Assembly: GCA_004352715.1 (NCBI GenBank)
Contig: SCFE01000026.1
Span: forward strand, 2,251,054 to 2,315,053
Length of the DNA stretch: 64,000 nt
Direction of reading: 5' to 3'
Source: Hofstenia miamia
Lineage: Eukaryota; Xenacoelomorpha; Acoela
The translations under genes were made by a program, and so were the position numbers. Under the pieces are notes generated by a model. It was not told the origin of the DNA. It ran no database searches and saw only the letters and a program-made list of their open reading frames with translations. Of the stretch, positions 32,782-44,304 are shown piece by piece (position 1 is the first letter of the stretch; every line of letters starts with the position of its first letter).

Positions 32782-34398
32782 AACAAATTTGAAGTCCACT
32801 GATTCATACACATGTTAGGTAAATAATAAATTCGTCAAAATCCCCCTTTTTCTCAACAATGAACAAATACAAAACGATGTACAGAAATATATTATATAGT
32901 TAAGGGCCCTGCATACTAATGGAATTCCATATTTTAAAATCAAATTGAACTGGCAATTTTAAAAATGCAAAAGGTGGACATCCTTAGGAAACAAACACAA
33001 TAATTGCAAGAAACGATTAAATATTTATAGGTGGTGTCATACATTCCTATTTGATTTATGAAATATGTATGTCGTTTGAATTCCTTTAGTAAACTAAAAA
33101 AATTTAATTGATTTTTCTGTTCGTAATCCAGTTGTAGATACAGAATGCATGCATATTTATAAATATTATTTACAAAAAAAATATAAATACATTAAAATAC
33201 ACGGAATATTTACACTAAAAAATAAGTTTAGAAATTTTGCGAAACACTAAATTTTTTTGAATAGTTAAGCGAATGTTACTCGTATTTTACAAACGTTTAA
33301 ATAAGAGGTTTAAAGATCTAATTATCTAAACGAATAACACCATATTCAATCGTAACTCTCCATTAAACTTTTAGCGTTATATATTGAATCGTAAACGTAA
33401 TGATTTAAAACTTTTATAGAAACTGTTAATAAACATTTCCCACTTTGCCTTTATAGGCACATACCAGTAAAATCCATAACTCACTATTGGATTATATTTT
33501 CAGAGCAAACTTTATGTTTAATTAACTATGGGTGGCGGAATTTTTACCTTCACAACAGTGGCGCTAAGCTCTGCTTATTAATTGGGCTTAAAACTTAGAT
33601 GTTTACGAGTAATCACAACGCGCCATTAAGTACTAAAATCTATTATGGAAAAATTATCTACATATGATTATTATATTGAAACAAAACACTTTATTAAAAT
33701 TTGCAACCTTTAAAAGCATTGGGTTATTTGTCCCGATTTTTTTGTTTATGTATTTAGGGTTAATTCGGTAGCTTAAACGCGGATGCGTTCAATACACATT
33801 TTTTCAACAGTGACAAATGCATATTATGTAATGCAAAAAAACGGACCAAAACAGCAATGCCAGTCACAATCATACAAAAAGAGAATTGAACGTATACATA
33901 TGAAGAAGCCAGGTAAAGTGGTGACAACCGGTACTTTGTAATATGAAGACCAATCAAAGCCGGTACCAACATGAGGGTAACATCGGTACCAGACCGGTCA
34001 ACAGTGGTCACCGGTCAAGGGTCATATTCGCCAATTGAGGGTACCGTGTACATCTCTGTGAGAACAGACTTCATAATCTTTCTTCCTTTTTATTATAAGT
34101 AAATTAATGAATCTACATAGATCTGTGTTGAAAATGGTGTACAGCATATCTCCATAAATTCTTGCAGTATTATGAGGCTGGGTAACAATCAAGTGCAACA
34201 TCATTGTATTGAAATGCTGGCCGCTTATTAGATACCAATGACATCAACATATATTCAGGAGACAGCAAACTGTTTTTGCTTCGAAAATTCACAGAGCATC
34301 AATTCATAAAGTGCAGTTTTAATGGAAATTATTAATATTTTCGACTATATGGATATCAATAAACATCTATGAATTAAATTTGTAGATTGAATATAATG
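32782..34398. other. AT-rich stretch with an ACCGGT/GGTACC cluster, no gene
   Basis: ACCGGT or CGGTACC recurs around 33927, 33960, 33983, 33993 and 34010 in otherwise AT-rich sequence. No gene or terminal repeats are recognised. Confidence 0.5.
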
Positions 34399-34758
34399 CA
34401 GACTTGTCAACGAGCTGACATTTCCAAGCTCGGCTCGGCTTGTTTAAATTTTGTGTAAATTTAGCTCAGCTCGGCTCGCGACATAAAATCTTTGAATGAG
34501 GCTCGTTTTAGCTCGCTATTTTTTTAAAATATTGTGCTCAAAGAATTTTTTACATAGCTCTTCCTATTATTTAATAAAAATTTCTTAAATAAGATTATAG
34601 GAAAGGCATACTGACTGTAAGATTATAGAAAAATCTCCATAATCAAATTAACAAGCAGAACTATAAACTTGCTTTGTCTAAAATAGGCTCGTTTTGGGCT
34701 CGTTGTATATCAAATACTGTGCTCAAGCTCGGCTCGGCTCGGCTCGGCTCCAAGTCTG
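34399..34758 (+). mobile_element. GGCTC hAT-type MITE, complete, diverged target duplication
   Basis: Left end CAGACTTGTCAACGAG, right end CAAGTCTG after four GGCTC units. The flanks ATATAATG and ATACAATT agree at 6 of 8 positions, so this looks like an older insertion than those with exact duplications. The last repeat before the right end has lost the GTTGA part of the terminus. Confidence 0.9.
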
Positions 34759-36138
34759 ATACAATTATTGGAACAGAAATCACCCGATTTAGGCAATAAA
34801 TTTCTATGAGTTAAGCTCAAGTTTTTAAAAAATATGGCTGAATGTAGAAAAAAATAAGTTAAGGTTAGATGTTCGATGACGAAATATTTATCTCGTAAGA
34901 TATCGATGGGATTTGCTTAATATGCAACAAAGACAAAACTTTGTCTTAAGTCCATTGTATTTTAATCAATCCAACAAAATTATCAATTTGATTTCGGCGA
35001 CCTTTATAGAGTTTGATTAGATTTCTTAAAGGAAACGTCCTCCCTCGGATGGAAATATTTAAATCAACACAGATTATATTAAAAATATTAAAAAAATTGG
35101 AAAATGACTAGTGACGTTTCAATGATTAATTACTCAGTTCAGTGACTCAAAGTTCGTGGGGAAGTTTTAAATCTTTAGAAATGACATTTTACCTTCTTTA
35201 CAAAATATCTTCAAGTAAGGAATTGTACAGAAAACTACAATATTTGCAGGTTGCATTTTCTTACAGCCCTTCGACTTACTAAATAATAGTAATGATTCGA
35301 ACAATGGGTGTAGATGCGTTATTCACAACTTGAAGCATTGCTAAACTTATAGTTGGAAGTGGACCAATTTTTAGGTCCAAGCCGGCCCTTCATATCTTCT
35401 TTTACGTCACTGACACTATGTTGTGTTATATAGAGGCCCAAGATCATTCCACTGTGAATTTGCATACTGGGTTGATTAAAATGTTCATATCCACATAGTT
35501 CATCCACATGCTAATGAAATTGTGGTGCAATTGCATTATGTTAGTCTTTACTGAATCAACGGAGTATATGTGTCACAGTTCATAATGCCTTCCTAGCCTC
35601 TATTTAGTAAACATGCTGTTGTTCTATTACCTTGTCATCAATCATCACATTCTATCTAATCATTAAATGAAATGCTTACTACAGTATGTCTGAAAAGGGC
35701 AAACTTAATCTCATCATTGCAGTTGGCAAAAATCTCCTATTTTGTAAAAATTCTAACTGTCGACAGCTCAACCATACAACTTACTGTACATGGTTATTAC
35801 ATCTTGTCTGAGCTTTGCAAGCTGTCATCAGCTGACCTTGAAGTACTCACGTGTTTCAAGAGAAGATCTGTTGAATTACATCTTGACAACAAGTAATTTA
35901 TTTCCTTCAAGGCTTTGGATTGAGTAGCAACGTTCTTGGATTTCTGTCTAAAGACGTTTTCGTTCTTGTCTACTGACATTGTAACTAAGTGGAAAACTCA
36001 GAAGCGATTTGCTCAGTAATGTTTGAACCTGGACACTGCATTATGTGCAATCATCACAAACTTTAAAAAATGGCTTTACAGAACATCGCTTTAATGAAGA
36101 TAGTTATTAAGTTGTAAAGTTTTATTATAATTTTATGT
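34759..36138. other. Stretch without an identified gene, contains a hammerhead-like motif
   Basis: GC content rises around 35320-35960. Plus- and minus-strand open frames there (60-74 codons) do not match any family I know. The motif at 35803-35831 is described separately. Confidence 0.5.
35803..35831 (-). ncRNA. Hammerhead-ribozyme-like core, incomplete
   Basis: On the minus strand CTGATGA (35825-35831) is followed by a perfect stem AGCTT-GCA-AAGCT (35811-35823), as in the CUGAUGA plus stem II part of a hammerhead. The next element should be GAAA but reads CAGAC. A GAAACACGTG lies about 35 bases upstream of CTGATGA, as if the two halves belonged to adjacent tandem units. As it stands the core is not complete, so activity is unlikely. 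Confidence 0.25.
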
Positions 36139-36146
36139 ATATGAAT

Positions 36147-36515
36147 CAGACTTGTCAACGACCCGACATCTCCAAGCTCGGCTCGGCTCGGCTCGGCTCG
36201 TTTAAATTTTGTGTATATTTCGTTTTGCCTCGCCTCGCCTCGCCACATAAAATATTTGAATAAGACCGTTTTAGCTCGATATTTTTTTAAAAATATTGTG
36301 CTCAAAGAATTTTTTACATTGCTCTTCCTATTATTTAATAAACATTTCTTAAGTAAGATTATAGAAAAATCTCCATAATCAAATTAACAAGCAGAACTAT
36401 AAACTTGCTTTGTCTAAAATAGGCTCGTTTTGGGCTCGTTGTATATCAAATACTGTGCTCAAGCTCGGCTCGGCTCGGCTCGGCTCGTTAGAAGCTCGGC
36501 CCGTTGACCAATCTG
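36147..36515 (+). mobile_element. GGCTC hAT-type MITE, complete, exact 8-bp duplication
   Basis: 369 bp, flanked by ATATGAAT on both sides (36139-36146, 36516-36523). GGCTC arrays adjoin both ends. On the left side part of the array has changed to CCTCG units. The right terminus is mutated (TTGACCAATCTG). Non-coding. Confidence 0.95.
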
Positions 36516-36599
36516 ATATGAATACAAATTAAAGTATGCACAAAAATCTGCGTCTAAAAATGCTTTGTATACGAAATATTCAACAGTTTTGTCTCAAAA

Positions 36600-36907
36600 A
36601 ATGCTGTGGGAATTTGTGGGTCAAATTGTTTAGATTATATTTCTGTGGTGTGGTGTGCGTTGTGCGTCCCAAAATGTCACTCCACGGCAAGGCTGGCAAT
36701 TGTCGACTATAGATACAGAAGAACCTCAGCCCAAGCACTTACGACAGCAACAACCCTTAACAAGCAAATCATTATTTGATGCATGCCCGGTATCTGATGA
36801 GAATCTTGATTGCAAGGAGACTGGTACACACAAAAAGACCAATTATTGTCAGAGCTCGAATCCTTCAGGTTGGCATTGCTACCTACAAGCGTGACTTATA
36901 CTCTCAC
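36600..36907 (+). other. GC-richer segment interrupted by a MITE, possible old coding relic
   Basis: Composition here and at 37272-37388 is clearly less AT-rich than the surroundings, and plus-strand frames of 79-83 codons are open. If the MITE at 36908-37263 is removed, the two parts join across ACTCTCAC and a frame reads IATYKRDLYSHTLTVKLN, then changes frame into NFFRAAKQVLVAQRPYRKIR. I do not recognise the protein. It may be a transposon or host gene relic split by the insertion. Confidence 0.25.
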
Positions 36908-37263
36908 CAGACTTGTCAACGAGCCATAATTTCTAAGCTCGGCTCGGCTCGCCACAGAAAATCTTTCAATGAGGCTCGTTTCAGCTCGGCATTTTTTTTA
37001 AAATATGGTGCTCTCAGAATTTTTTGAATTGGTCTTCCTATTATTTAACAAACATTTCTAAAATACGATTATAAGTAAGGAATATTGAATAAAAAAAATA
37101 AGAAAAATCTGCATAATCAAATTAACAGGCAGCACTAGAAATTTGGTTTGCTTAAAAACGGCTCGTTTTGAGCTCGCTGTATAACCAATACTCTGCTCAA
37201 GCTCGGCTCAGCTCGGCTCGGCTCGGCTAGGCTCATTAGAATCTCGGCTCGTTGACAAGTCTG
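36908..37263 (+). mobile_element. GGCTC hAT-type MITE, complete, exact 8-bp duplication
   Basis: 356 bp with ends CAGACTTGTCAACGAGCC and GTTGACAAGTCTG, flanked by ACTCTCAC (36900-36907 and 37264-37271). The right array has five GGCTC-type units with two substitutions. Only 392 bp from the previous copy. Confidence 0.95.
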
Positions 37264-37388
37264 ACTCTCACACGCTGACAGTCAAGTTAAACGTATTATG
37301 CATAACTTTTTTAGGGCTGCCAAACAAGTGTTAGTTGCTCAACGTCCATACCGCAAAATAAGAAACAATTCTCCAAATCAGGTCTGAT

Positions 37389-38393
37389 CTCCACCCCTAC
37401 TTCCCTACATGCAGCAGACAAAATCAATATCTTAGACGATTTGGAATTCGCGAATAATGCAGGGCTGATTAAATTTATGTTTCAAGTTAATATAAGTTTT
37501 CCTATAAATCTAGCCAAATATCAAAACATTAGGCCCAAATACGGCCTGGCCTAATTTTTATGCTAAAAAATTCAAATGCTGGTTAAACTTTGGAAAACCT
37601 TAGTTTGCAAAGAATCGTATTAATTAGTAAGTTCAGCCTCAATTGTTAATTATTCAGAAGTAAACGTTTAAGTCCTAGTGCATGATTAAATTTTTATTAT
37701 TTCTTAATATCTATTATTCAAATTAAGACTTTTTCTTCATAATGACGTTCGATGTGATCTTAATATTTCATGGAGTTTACTTCATCGCTATCCACGTTTT
37801 GGATGCTGATTAAAAGAAAAAATACTTGATTCCTAAACTATGATAAATATAAGCGAATTTATCATTTACTTCGTCTCAATATGATATGAGATGCGCCAAA
37901 CTATCAGGCTTAGAAGAAAGTGTGTTCAATATATGCAGTAGTGTAGAAGCCCATACAACCGTTACCAACGTAAACTTTAAACATCTTCAAAGTTATTATA
38001 GGTTTTTAAAAAGTGTCTTAAATCATAACATTGGAACGGCTCCCTTCAAAATAAAATATCATATTCGAAGATTGGCCTTTAAATATTGATTTCCTTGATA
38101 ATTTAATCTTGGTAATTATAAACTTTTAAGATGTAATGGGACAGACCCAGCGCGCGAATTCAGATTGAGCACAACTTTAATAGTTTTTGAGCTATAAACG
38201 TTGAAAAAAAAATTATATCCACATGGAAATTTTTCAAAAATCCCTAGCCTGTTTAAGGTTAGCAGAAAGTGTTTTCAATATATGCAATAGTGTAAAAGAT
38301 TGTAAAATAAACATCAGTAAATGATTTTTTCAATACGTTTTTAAATAAATTTGTGGCCAAAACAACGCCACTAATGGAAATTTTAGGTTGAAT
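37389..38393. other. AT-rich stretch, local repeat, no gene
   Basis: A sequence containing TTCAATATATGCARTAGTGTA occurs near 37924 and again near 38274, about 350 bases apart. Near 38231-38262 lies TAGCCTGTTTAAGGTTAG, related to the ends of the element at 61475-62416. No gene recognised. Confidence 0.5.
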
Positions 38394-39034
38394 CAGGACC
38401 TTCTTAAATACAGGGCCCGGTTAATGACAATTAATTTGGGGGCCGGGCGATTAACACTACCGAAAATCATGCTATACAAAATAGCTATACAATATTATGA
38501 TAGTATAGCTTAAGAGGTATAACAGAGTCAAACTTAGTTACATAATAGCTCGGCACACAAATCCGCGATAAGTTTGAACGTGTATCATCCTTTCAAACTT
38601 GGATTACAACCTGATTTCAGCGATCTAATTACTTTTGATTTTTCTCGTCAAACAAGTATGCCCTAACTAAGTTTGATAGAGAATCACCCCTTCGAACAAG
38701 TGTGTTTTATTGTAATGGCCATGCATTGAAAGCTTGTAGTGTTGCATTGTCAAGCATGGCAAATATTTTTTTCAACAACCAGCAAAAGGCGTTTAAGGAT
38801 ACAAACGTAAAGATTCTGTGAAAGTTTGAAAAAAAACAAAAGTTTAAAGCATAATTGAAATAATATCATATATTTGCCAATGTTGATTTTATTTGTTATT
38901 ATATGTACACAATGTGTTTACAATTGATATATTTGATTTTATGAAAATTTATAAGTGTTTTACTATTTTTTACTTCGGCCCCAAACTTTTGTGCCTTACT
39001 TCAGATAACCAGGCTATGTATTAAAGAAGGCCCT
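38394..39034. mobile_element. hAT-type non-autonomous element, 641 bp
   Basis: The left end reads CAGGACCTTCTTAAATACAG. The inverted right end reads AGGGCCTTCTTTAATACATA, continuing with imperfect pairing into GGGGCC-containing sequence on both sides. The flanks GGTTGAAT (38386-38393) and AGTTGAAT (39035-39042) match at 7 of 8 bases, as expected of an aged hAT target duplication. No transposase frame inside. Confidence 0.8.
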
Positions 39035-39042
39035 AGTTGAAT

Positions 39043-40680
39043 AATCATATTTTGATTATATATTATATGTTTATTAATAAAAAATTCGGAGTTATATTAT
39101 CATTGTGATACAATTGAATGAAATTTAAAAATTAAATACAAATCTTTACATTATTTTAAAAGTGATTTTGGCGTTTTTAGATTTAATTTAGCAACCTCAA
39201 GAACTAGCGTATGTTTAATGTATATTTAATGACTGAAAATTACTAAAAAATAAAATTCAATTACGCAATTTACTCTCCATGGATTGATTTTCAGCGCGTT
39301 CCAACTGAATTAATTTGTTTACGTCGTAAGCTTTCTCAACGCTGCCATCTGATGTGGCACTTTATAAGTTATTCAGTTGCATATACTTAGTGTATAGTAT
39401 TGGAAGTTGATAAGAAATGAAAAATTATTGGTTGACATAAATTTCAGTCGATTAAATAACATTGCAGTTAGCGAAATGCGCTTGTCGAAGCATTTTAGCT
39501 GCAAGGAACAATTGCTTTCGTAGCGTCGAATAAAATAGTGTTAAGTAAAGCAACGGTCTTTTTTGAATTTCGGTACATAAAGGCTATGATTCGACGAAAT
39601 CAATCACTCAACATGGATATGTCAAAATATTTACAATCACAAATCTGATTAGCCCCATAAAATGCAAAACCAAACGACAGTGTAAAGCTAAATTCTTGCC
39701 GAGACGAATTTAAATATTATTCAAATTTATTGCATAGGCTCCTACATATGTAGACATTATACACAGACAAATTTTAACAAATTCTCAAATTTTTCAATTT
39801 AAACTAAACAGCCTGGTTTCATTTTAAAAAAAATTCTCCAAACCCATTAGAAATTTTGAAAAATTCTTGAGCTGCTTAAGATCACATTCTTTTTAAAATT
39901 TCAAAGCAAATATCTTCTTTACGTGTATACCAATATAATGGATAGCACTGCTACATAAAAATCAAAACAAAGAATCTATAGTTGGGAAATGACTATAATG
40001 GCTGCTAACGGCTGCTAAACTTAATATAATTATTACTTGGTGAGTTGTGTTTACTACTTAATACTTTTTAAGAAATTTGGCTTCCAAAGTTATTGAAAAT
40101 ATCCTCACGATAAATAGAGACACTACATAATTAAGTATTTTACTTGTAAAACCAGCAGGTAAATTTATTTATTTATTGATTAACCGTAAAGTGCTCATTT
40201 TTATTAAAAAGAACAAACTTTTTCCTGAATTTCAATCAATTTTTTAAAGCCTGTTATGAACATTGATATCGACATAACTATTAGTGAACGTGTCAAACTT
40301 TATGTTGAAAATTTGTGCCGAAGTGTATATTGATGTATTGAAAATTTCATTTTTTAAAAAAAATTCAATTCTCACGATCCTTAATGTTTAAATAGTTATG
40401 AGGTAGAATGCACATCGGAGCACAAATAATCTCATTGGAATGATGATACAGACCGTATCATATAAAACTTTCAGATTTTAAATATCTTTATTTGTTCGTG
40501 ACTTATGACTGCATAAATAATTTTCAAAAGACCATAAAAAATTTAAAAAATTTAAGATATAGCATCAAGTATACATATGAATCAAATGTCAAAAATATAT
40601 AACTGATCAATAAGGACATTGAATTATGTATCAAAATATTAGCTTGTATCTTAAACTAGGAAAACTTATAAAATTCTAAA
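39043..40680. other. AT-rich stretch, no gene seen
   Basis: At 39801-39840 TAAACAGCCTGGTTTCATTTT resembles the end of the 61475-62416 element, but no partner end was found nearby. Confidence 0.55.
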
Positions 40681-40689
40681 GCAGGGTCA

Positions 40690-41315
40690 ATGTTAGATTC
40701 CCAAATATGCATCACATGTAAATTTGTAAATAAAGAATCGTTTCCAAACATATGCAAAGAAATAATAGAACTGAAAGCCAGCATAGTAAAAACAATGGAA
40801 ATGATTCCTTCACATTTAATAAGATAAAAAATGGGAATGATATATCTCTAGAACTTAGAAACGAAAAATCCTTCAATAAATAGACGCAATAAAATAATTG
40901 TTGATACACAAACAAATGTAAATAAAAAATTAAAAAATAAGACCATAAATCTTAGTTTGCAATATGGAAGATGTAGAATATTACCCAGTTTTATAAATAC
41001 TTTTATTCAATAAATTTCCTTCTATTATATTAAAAAATACTATTTTGAAAATTTGCGAAAAAAACCTCATACAACAAAAAATGCAATAAAATTATTAAAA
41101 AACTAATTTATAAGGGAAAAAACGAAATATATGATGGAATAATTTAAAAACTGGGAAGAGAAGGAAGTTCTGGACATCGAAGGGTTTATTAGATTTGAAG
41201 ACAAAAAGAAAAAATGGCTTCAGTCCAGTAAATCATTATTAAGTTCAATGAAACAGCAACAGAATTTTCTCATAAAGTTATATTTTCATACCGATTCTTA
41301 CAAAAATTAGTTTTC
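40690..41315 (+). pseudogene. Possible coding relic, unidentified
   Basis: From ATG at 40690 a plus-strand frame reads MLDSQICITCKFVNKESF, then ICKEIIELKASIVKTME, before a stop. It continues in the same frame past two more stops to about 40980. A second open piece (41142-41310) reads NWEEKEVLDIEGFIRFEDKK. A C-x2-C pair followed by a heptad-like Ile/Leu pattern resembles the zinc-knuckle plus coiled-coil layout of some LINE ORF1 proteins, but this is weak. No terminal structures. Confidence 0.25.
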
Positions 41316-41529
41316 ATTCATTCTTTCATAATTTGGTTTAGTGCTTTATACGTGACACTACAGTAATGTATTGAAGAACATATAACAAACTTTAAAATTA
41401 TCATCCAAATTTGGGATAACTATTTACATTATCCAAATTCAGGTTTTTACTTTAAAATTATTCAATTATTCTGAGAAAGTTTTCACCCTCCAAAATTTGT
41501 TTTTGTGGTTCCTTAGACTTTTCCGTCTA

Positions 41530-42809
41530 TAGTTGGCTTAAAAAAACGAGACTAGAAAAAAGGCATATTACTTTTGAACTACTGAACGTAACAACTCAAG
41601 AAAGGTAAGATTTTAAAGATACATTAAAGGACTATAAGTAAAAAGCATCAAAGTCTAATTTGTTTTCCTCCTGTAGAAATAACTTCATTCAAACGAACTG
41701 AAACTGATTTCATTAAATTGGACTTCATTTCAGATGTTAAAATGTGTTAACTTTCTTGGATTTTTTCTTTTAAATCGGATATATTTTTTGGATTTTTCTT
41801 CTCAAAGTCATTTTTCAATATCTGCCTCACGTTTTCGATTGGAGAAATATCAGCAGAACTTGGTGGCCATTGCAAAAACTGGATATTATTTTCAGAAAAC
41901 CAATTTTTTGTCTTTGCTGACGTGTGCGGGGTTGCTCCGTCCTGTTGGAGTATCCATCCATCATCATATAAAGCATCAGCATAAGGCATAAATTCAGCTA
42001 TAATTTGGCAATATCTTTGACTGTCGATTGTGGCTTTTCCGTCTAAAATTTTCAAATAAAACCCACGATAGGAAAGTGATCCCCAAACCATAATTTTTTG
42101 GTCGAACTTTGGAACCGCTTTTGTTGGTCTTGGACATTTCTTTGACGACCACACTTGTACTTTGTATCTGTGTAGTTGAAATACGCACTTCTCAGTTATC
42201 CAAACATCTTCAAAAGTGTATTCTTTCCAATCTTTCACGAAATTTAATCTTTCTTCTTGATGTTCTTTTGTAATCAGAAGTCGATTTTTTCTGCTATTTT
42301 TGTAACTCCACTTTTTTCAGTGTTCTCTGAACTGTGGTTTCATGCACAGAGATGTCGGCTTCAGTTTGAAGTCGGTTTGCAATTTTTTCCCAAAATTTAG
42401 TGATTTTTGAGAGCAATTGCGACTGAATGAATTTTACAATAATTTTTCGAGTGCGTCCACTTCCTTTTCTTCTTTTGAGAAATTCTCCTTGTCGAATTTT
42501 TTTCAGCGTTCGAAAATAAGTTGATCGAGAAATTTGCGATGTCGCAAAGGCGTTTTCAAGCTGTTCCAACGTTTCCATTCCGAAGAAATCAAGTAGAAAC
42601 TTTGCAAAGCAAAACAATTTGTTTGGTAAGTGTTTTCAAATAATTACGAAGTACCAGATAAATTAATTAACTTTTTTGTATGACCATTTTAAAGTTCACA
42701 AATTTCTCGTTGTCTTTTATTTTTATAGTTTTCCTCTAAAACGTCTCAATACGTTTCCACAAAGCGTGAAAAAATAGGTGTTCAGTCTCATTTTTTTTGC
42801 AGCCAACTA
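41530..42809 (-). mobile_element. Tc1-type transposon, full length (1280 bp), TA target duplication
   Basis: Left end TAGTTGGCTTAAAAAAACGA and right end, read inward, TAGTTGGCTGCAAAAAAAAT, continuing to GAGACT in both. TA flanks the element at 41528-41529 and 42810-42811. The length equals that of typical Tc1 elements. The transposase gene inside runs on the minus strand and is broken. With both ends present it could in principle be moved in trans. Confidence 0.92.
41648..42578 (-). pseudogene. Tc1-like DD34E transposase, disrupted
   Basis: The likely start is the ATG at 42578 (METLEQLENAF). Two helix-turn-helix regions follow, SRSTYFRTLKK and SVHETTVQRTLKK, separated by a GSGRTRKI segment like the family's GRPR hook. 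A one-base frameshift in the A/T run near 42311-42317 moves the reading to SYKNSRKNRLLITKEHQEE. The catalytic domain follows: the first acidic site reads ITEKCVF, with Glu (42191-42193) where the family has Asp. The second is QQDGATPHTS (Asp, 41939-41941). Then Glu of SPIENV (41834-41836) comes with exactly 34 residues between. A TAA near 41744 interrupts the tail, which continues to VRLNEVISTGGKQIRL and a TGA at 41648. Frameshift, stop and altered first Asp make it non-functional. It was clearly intact fairly recently. Confidence 0.92.
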
Positions 42810-42811
42810 TA

Positions 42812-43420
42812 TGACATACACTTCAAGCCGAAACTTTCTAAACTTGAGACGTTTTAGTCCTTTAGCAATTGCAAATACATTACTACCAATAGCCTATCAC
42901 GATCAAATGAAAAGATATATAAAAGAAAATAGGTTGCTTTCAAATTCTGGAAACTACGTAAACTAATGTCGGATTCAAATTTGTTTGCATATATTTTAGC
43001 CTAATTCATAATTGCAAATTCAAGTACACGACATATTGAAAATAAAAGCTATAGAAGTAGGCATATTTGTAGTGTTGCAAAAGCGTTATCTTCATTGTCG
43101 GAAAAGTGATAATCGAAAGTTATACATTTTTCAATTATGATAGTGATAAAAATACATCCGCTGCGTGGGAGACAAAGCTACGAGATAAAAGTCATGTCAT
43201 TAGTAGTTTTTAAAAATGTAACTTGATTGGAAAACTTTTTTAATATTACAATATTACATTAACAAGTATTCAGAAAATTATGCGACCGATTGCAAAAATA
43301 ATACTGATAGTAGAAGTTTATTCTATTTAAATTTCCTTCTAAATTACATCAGATAAAAAATACATCAATGATTGCAAACAGCAACGCTCAACTTCAGTGG
43401 ATGTAATTTATTATTGCACA
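42812..43420. other. AT-rich spacer, no gene seen
   Basis: Between the Tc1 and mariner elements. The open frame crossing the Tc1 end is not protein-like. Confidence 0.6.
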
Positions 43421-43422
43421 TA

Positions 43423-44302
43423 CTGGGTCGGTAAGAAAGTTTCTGGAGAATATAAAATTGAAATAAATAAATAGAATATTTATATATATTTTATAGCTAT
43501 TAACAAAAGAAAAGAACAAATCAAACATCAATATAGTCACCATTTGTTTGTATGACTTTCATCCAGCAATTGGGTAAATCACTTATTCCCTTTTCAAAAA
43601 ACCAACGGGTTTAGTGTCAAAGAACAAACAGACCAATATCGGTTTTCAATTCCTCATTAGTTGAAAAAAGCTTTCCCGCTGAAAAAGTTTTGTAGAGATC
43701 AAGGTAGGCAATCATTTCTGGGAGCCAAGTCAGAGGAGTAAGGTGCATGGGGCAATACTTCCCATTCCAGGTCCAGAAGCTTTCACAAGTGATTTTGGCA
43801 ATATGAGGCCTGGCATTACCATGGAGAAATTTGACGTTATTCAATGAAGGACACTTATGTGTAATTGGATCAGTAATACACTGGAATCGTTTGCAATATA
43901 ACACAGAATTTATTTTGTCATTGCGTTTGAGCATTTGCCAGTAGATCGCGCTCTTAGCATCCCACCATACAAAAACCATCAGCTTTCTTGATAACGATCT
44001 GTCTTTAGTTGACTAGATGATGGTTCGCCCACGTCTATCCAAAATCGCTTTCTTGTTATATTACAACGCGGTGATAAAGTTTTTCAACCAAGTGTATTCA
44101 TGTGAGTGTCTAGTGACAACGCTTCAATAAATTCACTTGTTAGTTGTCACTTGTTATCTGTTAGGTGTTGATTCCTTAGAATTTGTTCTGAATGTTATGT
44201 TTTTTCAAATTTTTTCTTTTGTTAATGGCATTAAAATATTTAAAAATATTTTATTCATATATTTCAAATTAATATTGCCCGGAAACTTTTTTACCGACAC
44301 AA
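43423..44302 (-). mobile_element. mariner element, internally deleted (880 bp), both ends present
   Basis: Left end CTGGGTCGGTAAGAAAGTTT and right end, read inward, TTGTGTCGGTAAAAAAGTTT, with TA on each side (43421-43422 and 44303-44304). mariner elements are normally about 1.3 kb. The missing part corresponds to the N-terminal DNA-binding half of the transposase. Confidence 0.88.
43521..44100 (-). pseudogene. mariner transposase, C-terminal half, inactivated
   Basis: The minus strand reads FWIDVGEPSSSQLKTDRY, then changes frame to MVFVWWDAKSAIYWQML, matching the mariner W.d.Ge.......vWWD region. The second catalytic site, HQDNARPH in the family, reads LHGNARPH: Asp has become Gly (43818-43820, GGT). 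The third region (HLTPLTWLPEMIAYLDL) is recognisable but altered. Two in-frame stops near 43610-43618 precede the normal end WFFEKGISDLP, then DYIDV at the TGA (43521-43523). The DNA-binding domain and the first Asp region are missing or degraded. It cannot be catalytically active. Confidence 0.88.
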
Positions 44303-44304
44303 TA

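Noticed and set aside
36160-37250. Regular short GGCTC repeats resembling a CRISPR or satellite array
   Set aside because: The repeats are five bases long without spacers, and they are the subterminal arrays of hAT-type MITEs with 8-bp target duplications.
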